A stretch of DNA of 64,000 nt from Fodinibius sp052060035 (GTDB lineage Bacteria > Bacteroidota > Rhodothermia > Balneolales > Balneolaceae). Location: the NCBI RefSeq assembly GCF_052060035.1, contig NZ_JBPOEA010000005.1:118504-182503 (forward strand). The letters are read 5' to 3'. Positions 43,665 through 52,915 of this stretch are shown here, one piece after another. The translations under genes and the position numbers were made by a program. The notes beneath the pieces were generated by a model. It had not been told where the DNA came from, made no database searches, and saw only the letters and a program-made list of their open reading frames with translations. The stretch's first letter is position 1; each line of letters begins with the position of its first letter.

Positions 43665-45608
43665 TCAATTTGGGGTACGTAGCAGACGCAGACCATTCAG
43701 CACAACAAGGAGTGTGCTGCCTTCGTGGCCAATAACACCAAGCGGGAGCGGAAGCTGAAAGAGGAAAACAGAAAGGACCAGAACGCCGATTACGGAAAGA
43801 CTAAAAATAATATTCTGCCAAACTACCTTTCGAGCCCTTTTGGCAAGGTTGATGATATACGGCAATTTTGTCAAATCATCAGCCATTAATGCGACGTCGG
43901 CGGTTTCAAGGGCTACATCAGTGCCCACAGCACCCATTGCTATACCCAAGTGGCTACTGGCCAATGCAGGAGCATCATTTACGCCATCGCCCACCATGGC
44001 AACCGACTCATTTTGGGCAAGTTCTCGAATGATGTCCACCTTTTGTTCGGGAAGAAGGCCGGCATAATATTGATCGATTTTTAACGTATTTGCCACCGTT
44101 CGAGCAACGCCTTCATTATCACCGGTTAGCATCACAAATTTTTTGATGCCGATGGTACGCAGTTCGTTCAGTGCCGCAGGAGCGTTATCCCTAATTTGAT
44201 CAGCCATAGCAAGAACGCCGGAAAGTTTTCCATTGAGCTCCAAATAGATAACTGTTTTACCTTCTGCTTGTAGACGTTCAATACGCTCCCGGGTTTTATC
44301 ATCCAAATGATTAAGCATGCCATTAAAAAGTTTGTTATTACCCACCCTGATCAGATCTTCACCCACTTTGGCCGTCACCCCTTTGCCAATTTCGGCTTGC
44401 ACATTTTCGGCTTTTGCAAAAGAAAGCCCCTTTTGGTGGGCCGCAGCTACAACAGCAGCGGCCAGGTGATGCTCCGAATGCTCTTCTGCTGAGGCCGCCA
44501 TGGAAAGCACTTCATCCTCATCCAATGCTCCTCGTCCGTTGTGATTAGCCAGACTTATAATATCTGTAACCGCAGATTTTCCGGAGGTCAGGGTACCTGT
44601 TTTATCGAAGGCAAACATGCTTATGGATGCCGCCTGCTCCAAGTAGGTCCCTCCTTTAAAAAGAATTCCATTGCGAGCGGCATTTGCGATGGCCGAAAGG
44701 ATGCTGGCTGGCGTACTAATAATGAGTGCACAGGGAGAGGCGACGACGAGTACCGTCATAGCACGATAAAAAACAGGGTCGAAAGGATGGTTGAATATTA
44801 GATACGGCACCAAAACAAGAGCAATGGTAAACAGGATGACACCAATCGCATATTTTGATTCGAAGGAATCCAGAAATTGTTGGGTTTCGGCCTTCTTGTT
44901 CTGCGCTTGCTCAACCATGCGTATAATTTGCGCCAGCGTCGTATCTTCTTCCAGGCTTGTTACCTCAATATTCAGTACCCCATTCTCGTTCATAGTCGCA
45001 GCAAAAACATCATGCCCCTTTTCTTTTATCACCGGTACGCTCTCACCGGTGATGGTGGCCTGGTTGACAGAACTTTTCCCAGACTGTACCACACCATCAA
45101 TCGGAATGCGTTCACCGGGCTTCACAACAATCAAATCGCCTAACGAGAGATCCTCTACCGGCTGATATTCTTCTCTTCCATCCGGAAGCCGAACAAGCGC
45201 TTCGTCAGGCCGTAATTTCATAAGGGATCGTATCGCTCTGCGGCTCCGTCCCATCGCATAATCCTGAAGCGTATTGCTCAGTGAAAAAAGAAACAGTAAT
45301 ATGGCACCTTCCAGCCAGTTGTCAATAATGGCTGCACCCACAGCCGCTAAAATCATCAGCACATCAACATTAAAACGAAATTTTGCCAGTACTTTTATAC
45401 TTTGAACGACCCCTGCATAGCCGCCGCTGAGGTACGCAATTATATAAAGTATGCGCTCGGTATCTTCGGTAATCAAATCAAAGAGGGAGCCGAAAAAACC
45501 AACCCCCAAACTGATCATACAGATAATGGTTAAAATAGCCTGTAATTCGGCCTTGCTGAGAGATCTGGAACTGGCTGAATCTTCTTGAATCATCTCGGTC
45601 TTTTTCAA
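43665..45608 (-). CDS. P1B-4-type heavy-metal P-type ATPase
   Basis: 647 residues. Actuator TGES (187-190), transmembrane SPC motif (291-293) in VVASPCALIIST, phosphorylation DKTGTLT (335-341), hinge GDGVNDAPAL, and the final-helix HEGSTLLVVLNGLRLL. SPC in place of CPC, together with HEGST, is the hallmark of the P1B-4 subgroup that exports Co2+, Fe2+ or Zn2+. It has no N-terminal metal-binding domain, as usual for this group. Oddity: the usual SEHP motif reads SEHHL (378-382). Metal specificity is not proven. Confidence 0.9.
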   Translation of the reverse strand: MKKTEMIQEDSASSRSLSKAELQAILTIICMISLGVGFFGSLFDLITEDTERILYIIAYLSGGYAGVVQSIKVLAKFRFNVDVLMILAAVGAAIIDNWLEGAILLFLFSLSNTLQDYAMGRSRRAIRSLMKLRPDEALVRLPDGREEYQPVEDLSLGDLIVVKPGERIPIDGVVQSGKSSVNQATITGESVPVIKEKGHDVFAATMNENGVLNIEVTSLEEDTTLAQIIRMVEQAQNKKAETQQFLDSFESKYAIGVILFTIALVLVPYLIFNHPFDPVFYRAMTVLVVASPCALIISTPASILSAIANAARNGILFKGGTYLEQAASISMFAFDKTGTLTSGKSAVTDIISLANHNGRGALDEDEVLSMAASAEEHSEHHLAAAVVAAAHQKGLSFAKAENVQAEIGKGVTAKVGEDLIRVGNNKLFNGMLNHLDDKTRERIERLQAEGKTVIYLELNGKLSGVLAMADQIRDNAPAALNELRTIGIKKFVMLTGDNEGVARTVANTLKIDQYYAGLLPEQKVDIIRELAQNESVAMVGDGVNDAPALASSHLGIAMGAVGTDVALETADVALMADDLTKLPYIINLAKRARKVVWQNIIFSLSVIGVLVLSVFLFQLPLPLGVIGHEGSTLLVVLNGLRLLRTPN

Positions 45609-46222
45609 AAACGTTTTAAATTAAGACACTTTATTTGCCATCAGTGAATAACCTATTTTTTACTCTCTTTACTGTTTTAATTGATAGGGTATCTTGATTG
45701 GATGACTCAATAATATAATGCAAGCTGTATTCAAGTGCCTAATTTAACATAGTTATGTTTCAAGGTTTGTTGTGAAGATCATCTCCAAGGTTCATCGTTT
45801 AGCAACGATCCAATGATATTGAAACCCCTGTTTTTATTCTGGGTCTCTTTCGATCTATCGTTTATTGAGGGCAAAAAGGGGTTGTGGCTGAGAGTCGTGT
45901 TGATTAACTGGATGGGAACGATAGTTTTCATAGTCAGATATCATGCCAATTCTTTGTAGCTTATTTACCGAATAGCATAGATAGCCGTATCATGTTTAAT
46001 ACAATGGCCTTTTGATAAACATATATAGAATTGCTTGTACTTAGTTTTTATCTCTAAATTTTTTTATCAGTGACCTTTGCTCGGTTATATGAGTCTTTAG
46101 GAAGAACCAATATGAGCCCAATTACAGCGGTACGTGCAACAACGGGCAGTATTAAAAATATTGCTTTTTTAAGCTGTGGTAATGAGTTACGTAATATTTT
46201 GGTGAGTAAGGAATGATAGCAT
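45609..46222. other. Intergenic, no gene seen
   Basis: An ATCGTT-TAGC-AACGAT dyad at 45794-45809 is the only structure seen. A 34-residue frame at 46112-46216 has no convincing coding character. Confidence 0.5.
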
Positions 46223-46378
46223 TTAAATAAGCTGCCTTCCTTGAATAATTCGGAGCAAGATGGCCAAAACAGCTATGATTAGCAGGATATGTATTAGCCC
46301 TCCGGCGCTGTAGCCGATAAACCCAACGGCCCAGCCAATAATCAAAATGACGGCTATCAAATAAAGTAGATTTCCCAT
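46223..46378 (-). CDS. Small lmo0937/DUF5670-type membrane protein
   Basis: 51 residues: MGNLLYLIAVILIIGWAVGF then IGYSAGGLIHILLIIAVLAI and LLRIIQGRQLI. Two short membrane helices with a GG turn; the pattern 'MGNLLY.IAVILII.W..GF.....GGLIH.LL.IA..A.LLRI..G' is that of the lmo0937-type small membrane proteins. Often stress-induced in other bacteria; role unknown here. Confidence 0.85.
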   Translation of the reverse strand: MGNLLYLIAVILIIGWAVGFIGYSAGGLIHILLIIAVLAILLRIIQGRQLI

Positions 46379-46934
46379 GATAAGTTTTTTTAGGGTTATT
46401 GTTTTAGCTTTTATGATCGCTAAAGTTTTTTAAATGAACATTTAATCCCAGCTGATTGTCATTCAATGGCCCCGCTAAGGCGGTTAAAAGAAATTCGTTA
46501 ATTAACAAGGAAGGGGCATAATATACTCTTCCTGATTAGTTGGAATTACTTGTTCTAAAAAAAGATCGCCAATATGTGACCGACATGCGTTATAAGAATC
46601 CTCAAAAGGCTTATATATATCACAGATTTCGATGAGACAATGACACTTATAAACTACCTCGACAAATAGTGGGATTTACAAAAATCTATCTTGAAAAATA
46701 GTTACGACTGATATTATTGCATTTCTTTTGAATCCTTCATTGATAAAGAGATTTATCTGATAAGATCGGGTTCAGGTTCAAATTTGATTATGAGCAATAG
46801 TATACCATTAAATAGTTGTTTATATTGGAAATAGGAGAGTTTTTTTGAGGTAAATTACTATGCATTAGTTAGAGCAATTCTTCATATACATAGTTTTTGC
46901 CCTTTTTCTTGCTCAGGATTAAGGATGGCCTATT
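46379..46934. other. Intergenic, no gene seen
   Basis: AT-rich; no coding frame or strong structure supported. Presumably promoters of the small - strand gene and the AraC gene. Confidence 0.5.
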
Positions 46935-47495
46935 ATGAAACTATATATCAAATATATGGTGAGCCTGCGTTGTAAGATGCTGGTTAAGGAAGAGTTAAAA
47001 AAGATTGGTATAGACTGTGTATCTGTTAGTCTTGGGATGGTTGAAATCAAGGATGATATTACCGAAGAGCAGTTAAAAATATTTTCGCGAAACCTGAAAA
47101 AATCAGGATTGGAACTGCTTGATGATAAAAGGAATATCCTGGTCGAAAAAATAAAAAGTGTGATCATAGAAATGATCCATTACGAGGATGAAGTGCCAAA
47201 AGTAAATGATTCCGATTATATCAGTGAAAAACTGGGATACGATTACACCTATCTGTCGAACACCTTCTCAGAAGTAAAAGGAATCACTATTCAGCAGTAT
47301 ATAATCATGCATAAAATTGAGCGAGTGAAAGAGTTGTTATTGTATGATGAGTTGACGCTGACTGAAATTGCCTATAAACTGCACTATAGCAGCATCGCCC
47401 ATTTGTCTAACCAATTTAAAAAGGTAACCGGTCTTACTCCCACCTACTTCAAAGAATTGAAAGGGAAAAGAGAAAAAAATCTTGAAGATCTGTAG
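46935..47495 (+). CDS. AraC-family transcriptional regulator (short form)
   Basis: 186 residues. N-terminal ferredoxin-like region of about 75 residues (KLYIKYMVSLRCKMLVKEEL, then VSLGMVEIKDDITEEQL), a HMA-like shape often seen in FCB AraC proteins. C-terminal double HTH (about 95-183: GYDYTYLSNTFSEVKGITIQ, YKLHYSSIAHLSNQFKKVTG, LTPTYFKELK). It is a predicted DNA-binding regulator. Its target is unknown; the cupin gene follows and could be one. Confidence 0.85.
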   Translation: MKLYIKYMVSLRCKMLVKEELKKIGIDCVSVSLGMVEIKDDITEEQLKIFSRNLKKSGLELLDDKRNILVEKIKSVIIEMIHYEDEVPKVNDSDYISEKLGYDYTYLSNTFSEVKGITIQQYIIMHKIERVKELLLYDELTLTEIAYKLHYSSIAHLSNQFKKVTGLTPTYFKELKGKREKNLEDL

Positions 47496-47721
47496 TATTT
47501 TCTACTTTACAAGGATGATTTAAGCATAGTTCAATGAAGCTTAAATGTCTGTGATTTATGTAAGCTTTTCTTCGCAAGTGTGTAAGGTAATCTATTCGAT
47601 ATTTTCAGATCTTTACTACCTAAGACCGATGGGAAATACGAGAACCTGAAGATCAGCAATAGTAGTTTGGGTTTATTTATTACTCCCGCCCCGGATAATT
47701 CTTCAAAGTAATGGTAAGCAG

Positions 47722-48072
47722 ATGAAAGAACCATTAGAGCTCGAAAAATCAAAAGCAATGATCATTGTCGAAATAATCGAGTATGTCCCTGATTCGGTGG
47801 TTATTAAAACAATCATAAAAAAGTCGACAGGGAATATTAATGCCGTCTCTTTTGATAGCGGTGAGAAATTGGAAGAGAAAACAATCCCTTTTGATACCTT
47901 TATTCAAATCATTGACGGGCGGGCAGAAATTATTATCAATGGCAGTTCCAACCTTCTGGAAACTGGCCAAGCGATTATTATACCGGCCCATGCCCGCAAT
48001 TCATTCAAAGCCAATGATCGCTTCAAGATGATATCCACGGTTATTAAAAGTGGATATGAGGAAGTGAGTTGA
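47722..48072 (+). CDS. Cupin-domain protein
   Basis: 116 residues in one cupin fold. INAVSFDSGEKLEEKTIPFD and IQIIDGRAEIIINGSSNLLE are cupin motif 1-like, followed by AIIIPAHARNSFKANDRFK (motif 2). The second histidine of motif 1 is not clear. Cytosolic; substrate unknown. It follows the AraC gene by 226 bases on the same strand. Confidence 0.78.
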   Translation: MKEPLELEKSKAMIIVEIIEYVPDSVVIKTIIKKSTGNINAVSFDSGEKLEEKTIPFDTFIQIIDGRAEIIINGSSNLLETGQAIIIPAHARNSFKANDRFKMISTVIKSGYEEVS

Positions 48073-48253
48073 TGGCTTCGGAGTTACCATGCCGAACTGT
48101 CCAAGTCCTTTCTGGTATTTGGGATCAGTTTATCACTAACTAATTACCCACACCTATTTTATTATATCCTGTTTGTAGAAAAGGCATCTGAAGTGGATTA
48201 GTCCTTTCACCCCAATCATTTAGAGTCCTATTTGGTACCGGTAGAGGAAGTAC

Positions 48254-48270
48254 TATCCCATAATGGGATA
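48254..48270. promoter_or_regulatory. UAS-like perfect dyad upstream of the kdpD-like operon
   Basis: TATCCCAT-A-ATGGGATA, perfect 8-bp arms with one central base. It begins 122 bp upstream of the -24 element, the normal distance for an NtrC-type enhancer. The same dyad recurs at 52793. Confidence 0.65.
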
Positions 48271-48375
48271 CTTAGTATTCATTTTTGGAAGAGCTAACGT
48301 ATTTTATGAAGTGAACAGGAGATAAAAGCTTGTATAAAATCTCTTAAAGGGTCTTATTTTAGGACGGAGATATTT

Positions 48376-48391
48376 TGGCACGATATCTGCA
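48376..48391 (+). promoter_or_regulatory. Putative sigma-54 promoter of the kdpD-like/HK/RR operon
   Basis: TGGCACGATATCTGCA: perfect -24 TGGCACG and CTGCA at -12 (consensus TTGCA). Predicted start near 48402, giving a near-leaderless mRNA for the ATG at 48406. Confidence 0.7.
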
Positions 48392-48405
48392 AACTTAAAA
48401 AAGTG

Positions 48406-49566
48406 ATGAGTAAAACTGAATCAGAACGTAAAGAAGAAGCGGTTAATCGGTTCCTGGGACTTATCAGGAAGTCGAGACGCGGCAAATTCAAGCTGTACAT
48501 CGGCATGGCCGCCGGTGTGGGGAAAACGTATCGCATGTTGGAAGAGGCCCATCAACTCTTAGAAAAGGATATAGATGTCAAAATAGGTATCATTGAGACC
48601 CATGGGCGCAAAGAAACGGCGGAACTGACCGAGGGAATTCCGCGAATTCCCATGAAGGAAGTGTTTTATAAAGGGAAAGAGCTTAAAGAAATGGATGTGG
48701 AGGTCATCAAGCAAAACAAACCAGAGGTGGTTCTGGTCGATGAACTGGCGCATACCAACATCCCGGGTTCGAAAAACGAAAAGCGCTGGCAGGATGTGGT
48801 GGAGCTTTTGAATGCCGGTATCAATGTAATTAGCACGGTGAATATCCAGCACCTGGAATCGTTAAATAACGATGTGGAGCAAATTACCGACGTAAATGTC
48901 AAGGAAAGAGTACCGGATACCGTGCTGCAGATGGCCGATGAGCTTGTCAATGTAGATCTGACGGTCGGTGAACTTTTACAACGGCTTGAAGATGGCAAGA
49001 TTTATGATCCGTCTAAAATTAGTACGGCACTGGAAAACTTTTTTAAAAAAGAGAATCTGCTGCAACTGAGGGAGCTGGCCCTGCGAGAGGCGGCCGGACA
49101 GTTGGGAAGAAAAATTGATGCTGAGGTTTATAAAAAAGATGCTATTACTGGCAACCGAATCATGGTCTGTATCAGTACAAATCCAGAAGGCGGTAAACAC
49201 CTTATACGTCGCGCGGCGCGTATGGCCTCGTCGATGCGATCAGAGTGGACGGTAATGTACGTACAGTCGAAGGAAGAAAGCAGTGATCGCGTTGATCTGG
49301 CGGACCAGCGGCATCTTATCAATAATTTTAAGCTGGCCACAGAGCTGGGTGCTGAGGTGGAAAAAATAGAGGCTGAAAATGTTGCTGAAAGTATCGTTGA
49401 ATATGCGAAGGAACATGATGTTCGGTGGATCATGATGGGTGCTCCTAAACGGACGATATGGAATAAGTTGGGTTTTCGAACGCTTACTGAAAAGGTGCTT
49501 CACTTGGTTGAAAATTTAAACATTGATTTAATTGTGGTATCACATAATGAAAACAACGACCATTAA
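48406..49566 (+). CDS. kdpD: Truncated KdpD: KdpD sensor plus USP domain, no kinase
   Basis: 386 residues from the ATG at 48406 (GTG at 48403 is possible). KdpD N-terminal domain (about 25-240) with GMAAGVGKTYRML (Walker A), VDELAHTNIPGSKNEKRWQD and TVNIQHLESLN, then a USP domain (about 245-385). The transmembrane and kinase parts of a classical KdpD are absent; they are replaced by the separate kinase gene, whose ATG at 49547 overlaps this gene by 20 bases. It is inferred to sense cytosolic K+ or nucleotide and to act on that kinase. This split form is known in FCB bacteria. Confidence 0.88.
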   Translation: MSKTESERKEEAVNRFLGLIRKSRRGKFKLYIGMAAGVGKTYRMLEEAHQLLEKDIDVKIGIIETHGRKETAELTEGIPRIPMKEVFYKGKELKEMDVEVIKQNKPEVVLVDELAHTNIPGSKNEKRWQDVVELLNAGINVISTVNIQHLESLNNDVEQITDVNVKERVPDTVLQMADELVNVDLTVGELLQRLEDGKIYDPSKISTALENFFKKENLLQLRELALREAAGQLGRKIDAEVYKKDAITGNRIMVCISTNPEGGKHLIRRAARMASSMRSEWTVMYVQSKEESSDRVDLADQRHLINNFKLATELGAEVEKIEAENVAESIVEYAKEHDVRWIMMGAPKRTIWNKLGFRTLTEKVLHLVENLNIDLIVVSHNENNDH

Positions 49567-51403
49567 AACAAAACTGTATGCCGGGCTTGGATTCTTGGCT
49601 ATCCTGGTTGTATTGCTATGGGGAAGCGGTCTGGTATTTATCAATTCGCTGGCGGATAACTCCAGTGCTATTATCCGCAATAACAATCGCACTATTGCTT
49701 ATATGCAAACCATGGAACAGGATTTAGAGCAACTCCATCAGGTGCAGGTGGCGATGTTGAGTGATACCGCGCAAGGAACGGCTGCTTCAAGATTTAATAT
49801 CGATTCGCTAAAGAAAAGCTTGATACACGAAATGGGTAAACAGCAGCAGAATATTACCGAGGCAGGAGAGGCGGAAGTTAGCAATGACCTGCAGGAAGCC
49901 CTGCTATTATACTTTGATCAGTTTGAAAAGCTCCGGCGCCGTCCCAGTATTGATATGTCATTCTACCGGTCGATATCAACACAATACGGAAAAATACAAG
50001 ATCTTATCTCTCAAATTACGTTTAAGAACTTGGAAGCTATAAGCAGGAAAAATGATAATGCTCAAAAAACTGCTTCTAATGTGATTTTGTACATGACCAT
50101 TATTGGAGCTTTTAGTACGCTGCTGGCTTTGGGGCTGCTTGTAAAGTATCCGAATTACATCGTTACGCCTATACAGGAACTCATTGATCGAATCAAGAAA
50201 ATTGCGAATCAAAATTATGACCAGCGTCTGGAATTTAACACCGGCGATGAATACGAAGAGTTGGCCCAGGCATTTAATACGATGGCCACTCGCTTGCAGG
50301 AATATGAATCCAGCAATCTTGCCAAATTGAAAAATGAGAAGCAGCGCATTGAGGCCATTATCAACCAGATGAATGAGGCGATCGTCGGGCTGGACAGTGA
50401 AAAGAATATCCTCTTTGTTAATTCAAAGGCTGAGGAACTTCTTGGGTTGGATCGGGACAAACTGGTAGGGCAGTATGCGCCTGATGTAGCATCTACCAAT
50501 GATTTGATGCGTAAACTGATTAAAGACTTGATGAATAAGGAGAAAACGAATCAAGATGATGAAGGCGATCTAATTAAAATCGCCTCCGAAGATCGTCACA
50601 TCTACTATTCCAAAGATACCCTGCCCGTACTTTTAGACGATGAGGCGCAAGAGAATGGTAAACAGATCGGGACCATCGTTACGCTCAAAAACGTAACCCA
50701 TTTCCAGGAAATCAATGAGGCCAAAACCAATTTTGTGGCTGTGGTTTCCCACGAGCTTAAAACACCTATCGCCTCCATCAACATGAGCCTTCGTTTACTG
50801 GAAGATGAGCGGGTCGGCCCCCTGAACGAGGAACAGACTGAGCTAATCGACAGTATTCGAAATGATACGGATCGGATGAAAAGAACGACGGCCGAACTTC
50901 TTGATCTTTCCAAAATTGAAACGGGAAATATTCAACTAAACAGCACGCAAGCCCGCCCGGAAAACCTGCTTGAGTACGCTTATGAAACCATGGTTATGCA
51001 GGCCAGCCAAAAAGATATTGATATCGAAATTAAATGTGATGAGGATTTGGCGACCGTCAAGGCCGACCTGCAGAAATCGGTATGGGTACTGGTGAATTTG
51101 ATCTCGAATGCGGTCCGATATACACCTCCCAATGGAAATATTGTGTTAAAAGCCGAAGACGAACCGAGAGCGGTCCGGTTTTCGGTTATTGATAATGGAA
51201 AAGGGATTCCCGGGGAATATCTTGATAAAATATTCCAAAAGTACTTTCAGGTGTATGGCGATAAGAATGATAATGGCGGAAGTGGGTTAGGACTGGCTAT
51301 TGCCAAGGAATTTATCAACGCACAGGGAGGAGAAATTGGCGTTGAAAGTGAGCTTGGGAAAGGCAGCACCTTTTATTTCACCCTTCCCAAAATTAGTAAT
51401 TAA
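49547..51403 (+). CDS. Membrane histidine kinase partnering the KdpD-like sensor
   Basis: 618 residues from the ATG at 49547 (frame to 49532 is not likely). Two membrane spans (about 9-31 and 177-203) bracket a mostly helical periplasmic sensor, then HAMP, a PAS domain (INQMNEAIVGLDSEKNILFV) and a kinase core. HisKA is VAVVSHELKTPIASINMSL, N-box LISNAVRYTPP, G1 DNGKGIP and G2 GGSGLGLAIAKE. It does not have the four-helix KdpD membrane domain. It is coupled to the KdpD-like gene and to the regulator 24 bases downstream. Confidence 0.9.
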   Translation: MKTTTIKTKLYAGLGFLAILVVLLWGSGLVFINSLADNSSAIIRNNNRTIAYMQTMEQDLEQLHQVQVAMLSDTAQGTAASRFNIDSLKKSLIHEMGKQQQNITEAGEAEVSNDLQEALLLYFDQFEKLRRRPSIDMSFYRSISTQYGKIQDLISQITFKNLEAISRKNDNAQKTASNVILYMTIIGAFSTLLALGLLVKYPNYIVTPIQELIDRIKKIANQNYDQRLEFNTGDEYEELAQAFNTMATRLQEYESSNLAKLKNEKQRIEAIINQMNEAIVGLDSEKNILFVNSKAEELLGLDRDKLVGQYAPDVASTNDLMRKLIKDLMNKEKTNQDDEGDLIKIASEDRHIYYSKDTLPVLLDDEAQENGKQIGTIVTLKNVTHFQEINEAKTNFVAVVSHELKTPIASINMSLRLLEDERVGPLNEEQTELIDSIRNDTDRMKRTTAELLDLSKIETGNIQLNSTQARPENLLEYAYETMVMQASQKDIDIEIKCDEDLATVKADLQKSVWVLVNLISNAVRYTPPNGNIVLKAEDEPRAVRFSVIDNGKGIPGEYLDKIFQKYFQVYGDKNDNGGSGLGLAIAKEFINAQGGEIGVESELGKGSTFYFTLPKISN

Positions 51404-51427
51404 GACAAATTAAAAGCGTAAAGGCTT

Positions 51428-52753
51428 ATGAAGAATGAGCATGTATTGGTTATCGATGATGAGGAGCGGTTCAGAGAACTGTTATCACGGATTATTGGGC
51501 TCGAAGGCTTCGAGGTATTCCAGGCAAAAAACATTCGTAAAGGGCTTAAAATTTTGGACAATGAATCAATAAGCGTAGTGGTTACCGATGTAAAATTGCC
51601 TGATGGCAACGGCATGGATCTGCTGGAACGCATCAAAAGGGAATATCCACTCATAGAGGTTATTATTATAACCGCCTTCGGTACTATTCAGGATGGCGTG
51701 AATGCCATGAAGCAGGGGGCATTTGATTATATTACCAAAGGCGATGAGGATGACCATATTCATGTTATCGTAGAACGTGCGGCCGAAAAAGCCCACATGC
51801 AGCAAAAGCTTCAACATCTCGAACAGCGAGTGGATGAAAAGTACGGGTTTACAAACATTATAGGAGAATCCGAAGCTATTCAAGAGGCAGTACGAATGGC
51901 TAAAAAGGTAGCTCCCTCAGATATGAGTGTATTGCTGCAGGGGGAGACCGGTACCGGTAAAGAGCTTTTTGCCCAAGCCATTCACCAGGCCAGTCCTCGG
52001 AAGGGCGGTCCTTTTGTTGCGTTAAATTGCAGTGCCTTTCCCAAAGATATGTTGGAGTCTGAGATGTTCGGCTTCAAAAAAGGAGCCTTTACGGGGGCTA
52101 CCGAATCTAAAAAAGGATTAATTGAAGAGGCTGATGGAGGGACACTATTTCTTGATGAAATTGGAGAGATGGACATTGGGCTGCAGGCCAAACTGCTACG
52201 TTTTCTTGAAAACAATAAATTTACAAAGCTTGGCGAAACCGAGGAGCGATCAGTTGATATACGGGTTATTGCCGCTACCAACAAAGATTTGAAGAAAGAA
52301 GCCGAAAAAGAAACCTTCAGGGATGATCTTTATTATCGATTGGCCGGTTTTAAAATTGAAATTCCACCACTCCGCGACCGTAAGCAAGATATCCCATTGT
52401 TGGCCAATTTTTTCCTGAAACGCCTGAATGAACGAGTGCAGCGGATTGATGATGAGACTATGAATCTGCTGCTTTCTTACACATGGCAGGGAAATATACG
52501 AGAACTAAAAAATATAATAGAACGGTCGGCTATTCTGGCCGAAGGAGATGTTATTACATCCGATCTGTTGCCACCCGAATTTCATGGGGGTTCCACCACG
52601 GATTCAGGCCATCCGGATTCGTTAAAAGAAATGGAACGCATTCATATTGGGAGAGTATTAGACCGCGTTGATGGAAATAAAACCAAAGCCGCGGAATTAT
52701 TAGGCATCGGGACCAGCACGCTGTACCGTAAAATTGAGGAATATGATTTATAA
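51428..52753 (+). CDS. NtrC-family sigma-54 response regulator
   Basis: 441 residues. Receiver (1-120) with the phospho-acceptor Asp in VVVTDVKLPDGNG, then AAA+ (about 143-370) with GETGTGKELFAQAIH, FGFKKGAFTGATES (the intact GAFTGA loop that contacts sigma-54) and GGTLFLDEIGEM, and a Fis-type HTH at the end (NKTKAAELLGIGTSTLYRKI). It activates sigma-54 RNA polymerase from an upstream dyad site. The TATCCCAT-N-ATGGGATA dyads are the natural candidates. Terminated by 52811-52837. Confidence 0.92.
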   Translation: MKNEHVLVIDDEERFRELLSRIIGLEGFEVFQAKNIRKGLKILDNESISVVVTDVKLPDGNGMDLLERIKREYPLIEVIIITAFGTIQDGVNAMKQGAFDYITKGDEDDHIHVIVERAAEKAHMQQKLQHLEQRVDEKYGFTNIIGESEAIQEAVRMAKKVAPSDMSVLLQGETGTGKELFAQAIHQASPRKGGPFVALNCSAFPKDMLESEMFGFKKGAFTGATESKKGLIEEADGGTLFLDEIGEMDIGLQAKLLRFLENNKFTKLGETEERSVDIRVIAATNKDLKKEAEKETFRDDLYYRLAGFKIEIPPLRDRKQDIPLLANFFLKRLNERVQRIDDETMNLLLSYTWQGNIRELKNIIERSAILAEGDVITSDLLPPEFHGGSTTDSGHPDSLKEMERIHIGRVLDRVDGNKTKAAELLGIGTSTLYRKIEEYDL

Positions 52754-52792
52754 CACTATTTCATATTAGTATTCCCTTTTTTCCGCCCCAGT

Positions 52793-52809
52793 TATCCCAT
52801 TATGGGAAT
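52793..52809. promoter_or_regulatory. UAS-like dyad upstream of the permease-USP gene
   Basis: TATCCCAT-T-ATGGGAAT: the same dyad as at 48254, with the last two bases changed. It begins 123 bp upstream of the -24 element at 52916. It abuts the terminator of the regulator operon. Confidence 0.6.
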
Positions 52810-52810
52810 T

Positions 52811-52837
52811 AAGTGTTTCAAAATGAAACACTTTTTT
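52811..52837. terminator. Rho-independent terminator after the response regulator
   Basis: Perfect 10-bp stem AAGTGTTTCA / TGAAACACTT, loop AAA, followed by a T run. Confidence 0.9.
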
Positions 52838-52915
52838 GTCAATTGTGGAAAATCGGTTGAAGAAATAATTTTATTCACTACATTAGAGAGTCATTTTGGG
52901 AATAGTATTTCAATT

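Larger units (their letters stand above)
48073..48402. other. Regulatory region of the kdpD-like operon
   Basis: No gene. It holds the best UAS dyad (48254-48270) and the best sigma-54 match (48376-48391) of the window. Confidence 0.6.

Noticed and set aside
46112..46216. 34-codon + strand ORF
   Set aside because: No coding signature, no clear ribosome site and no neighbour relation.
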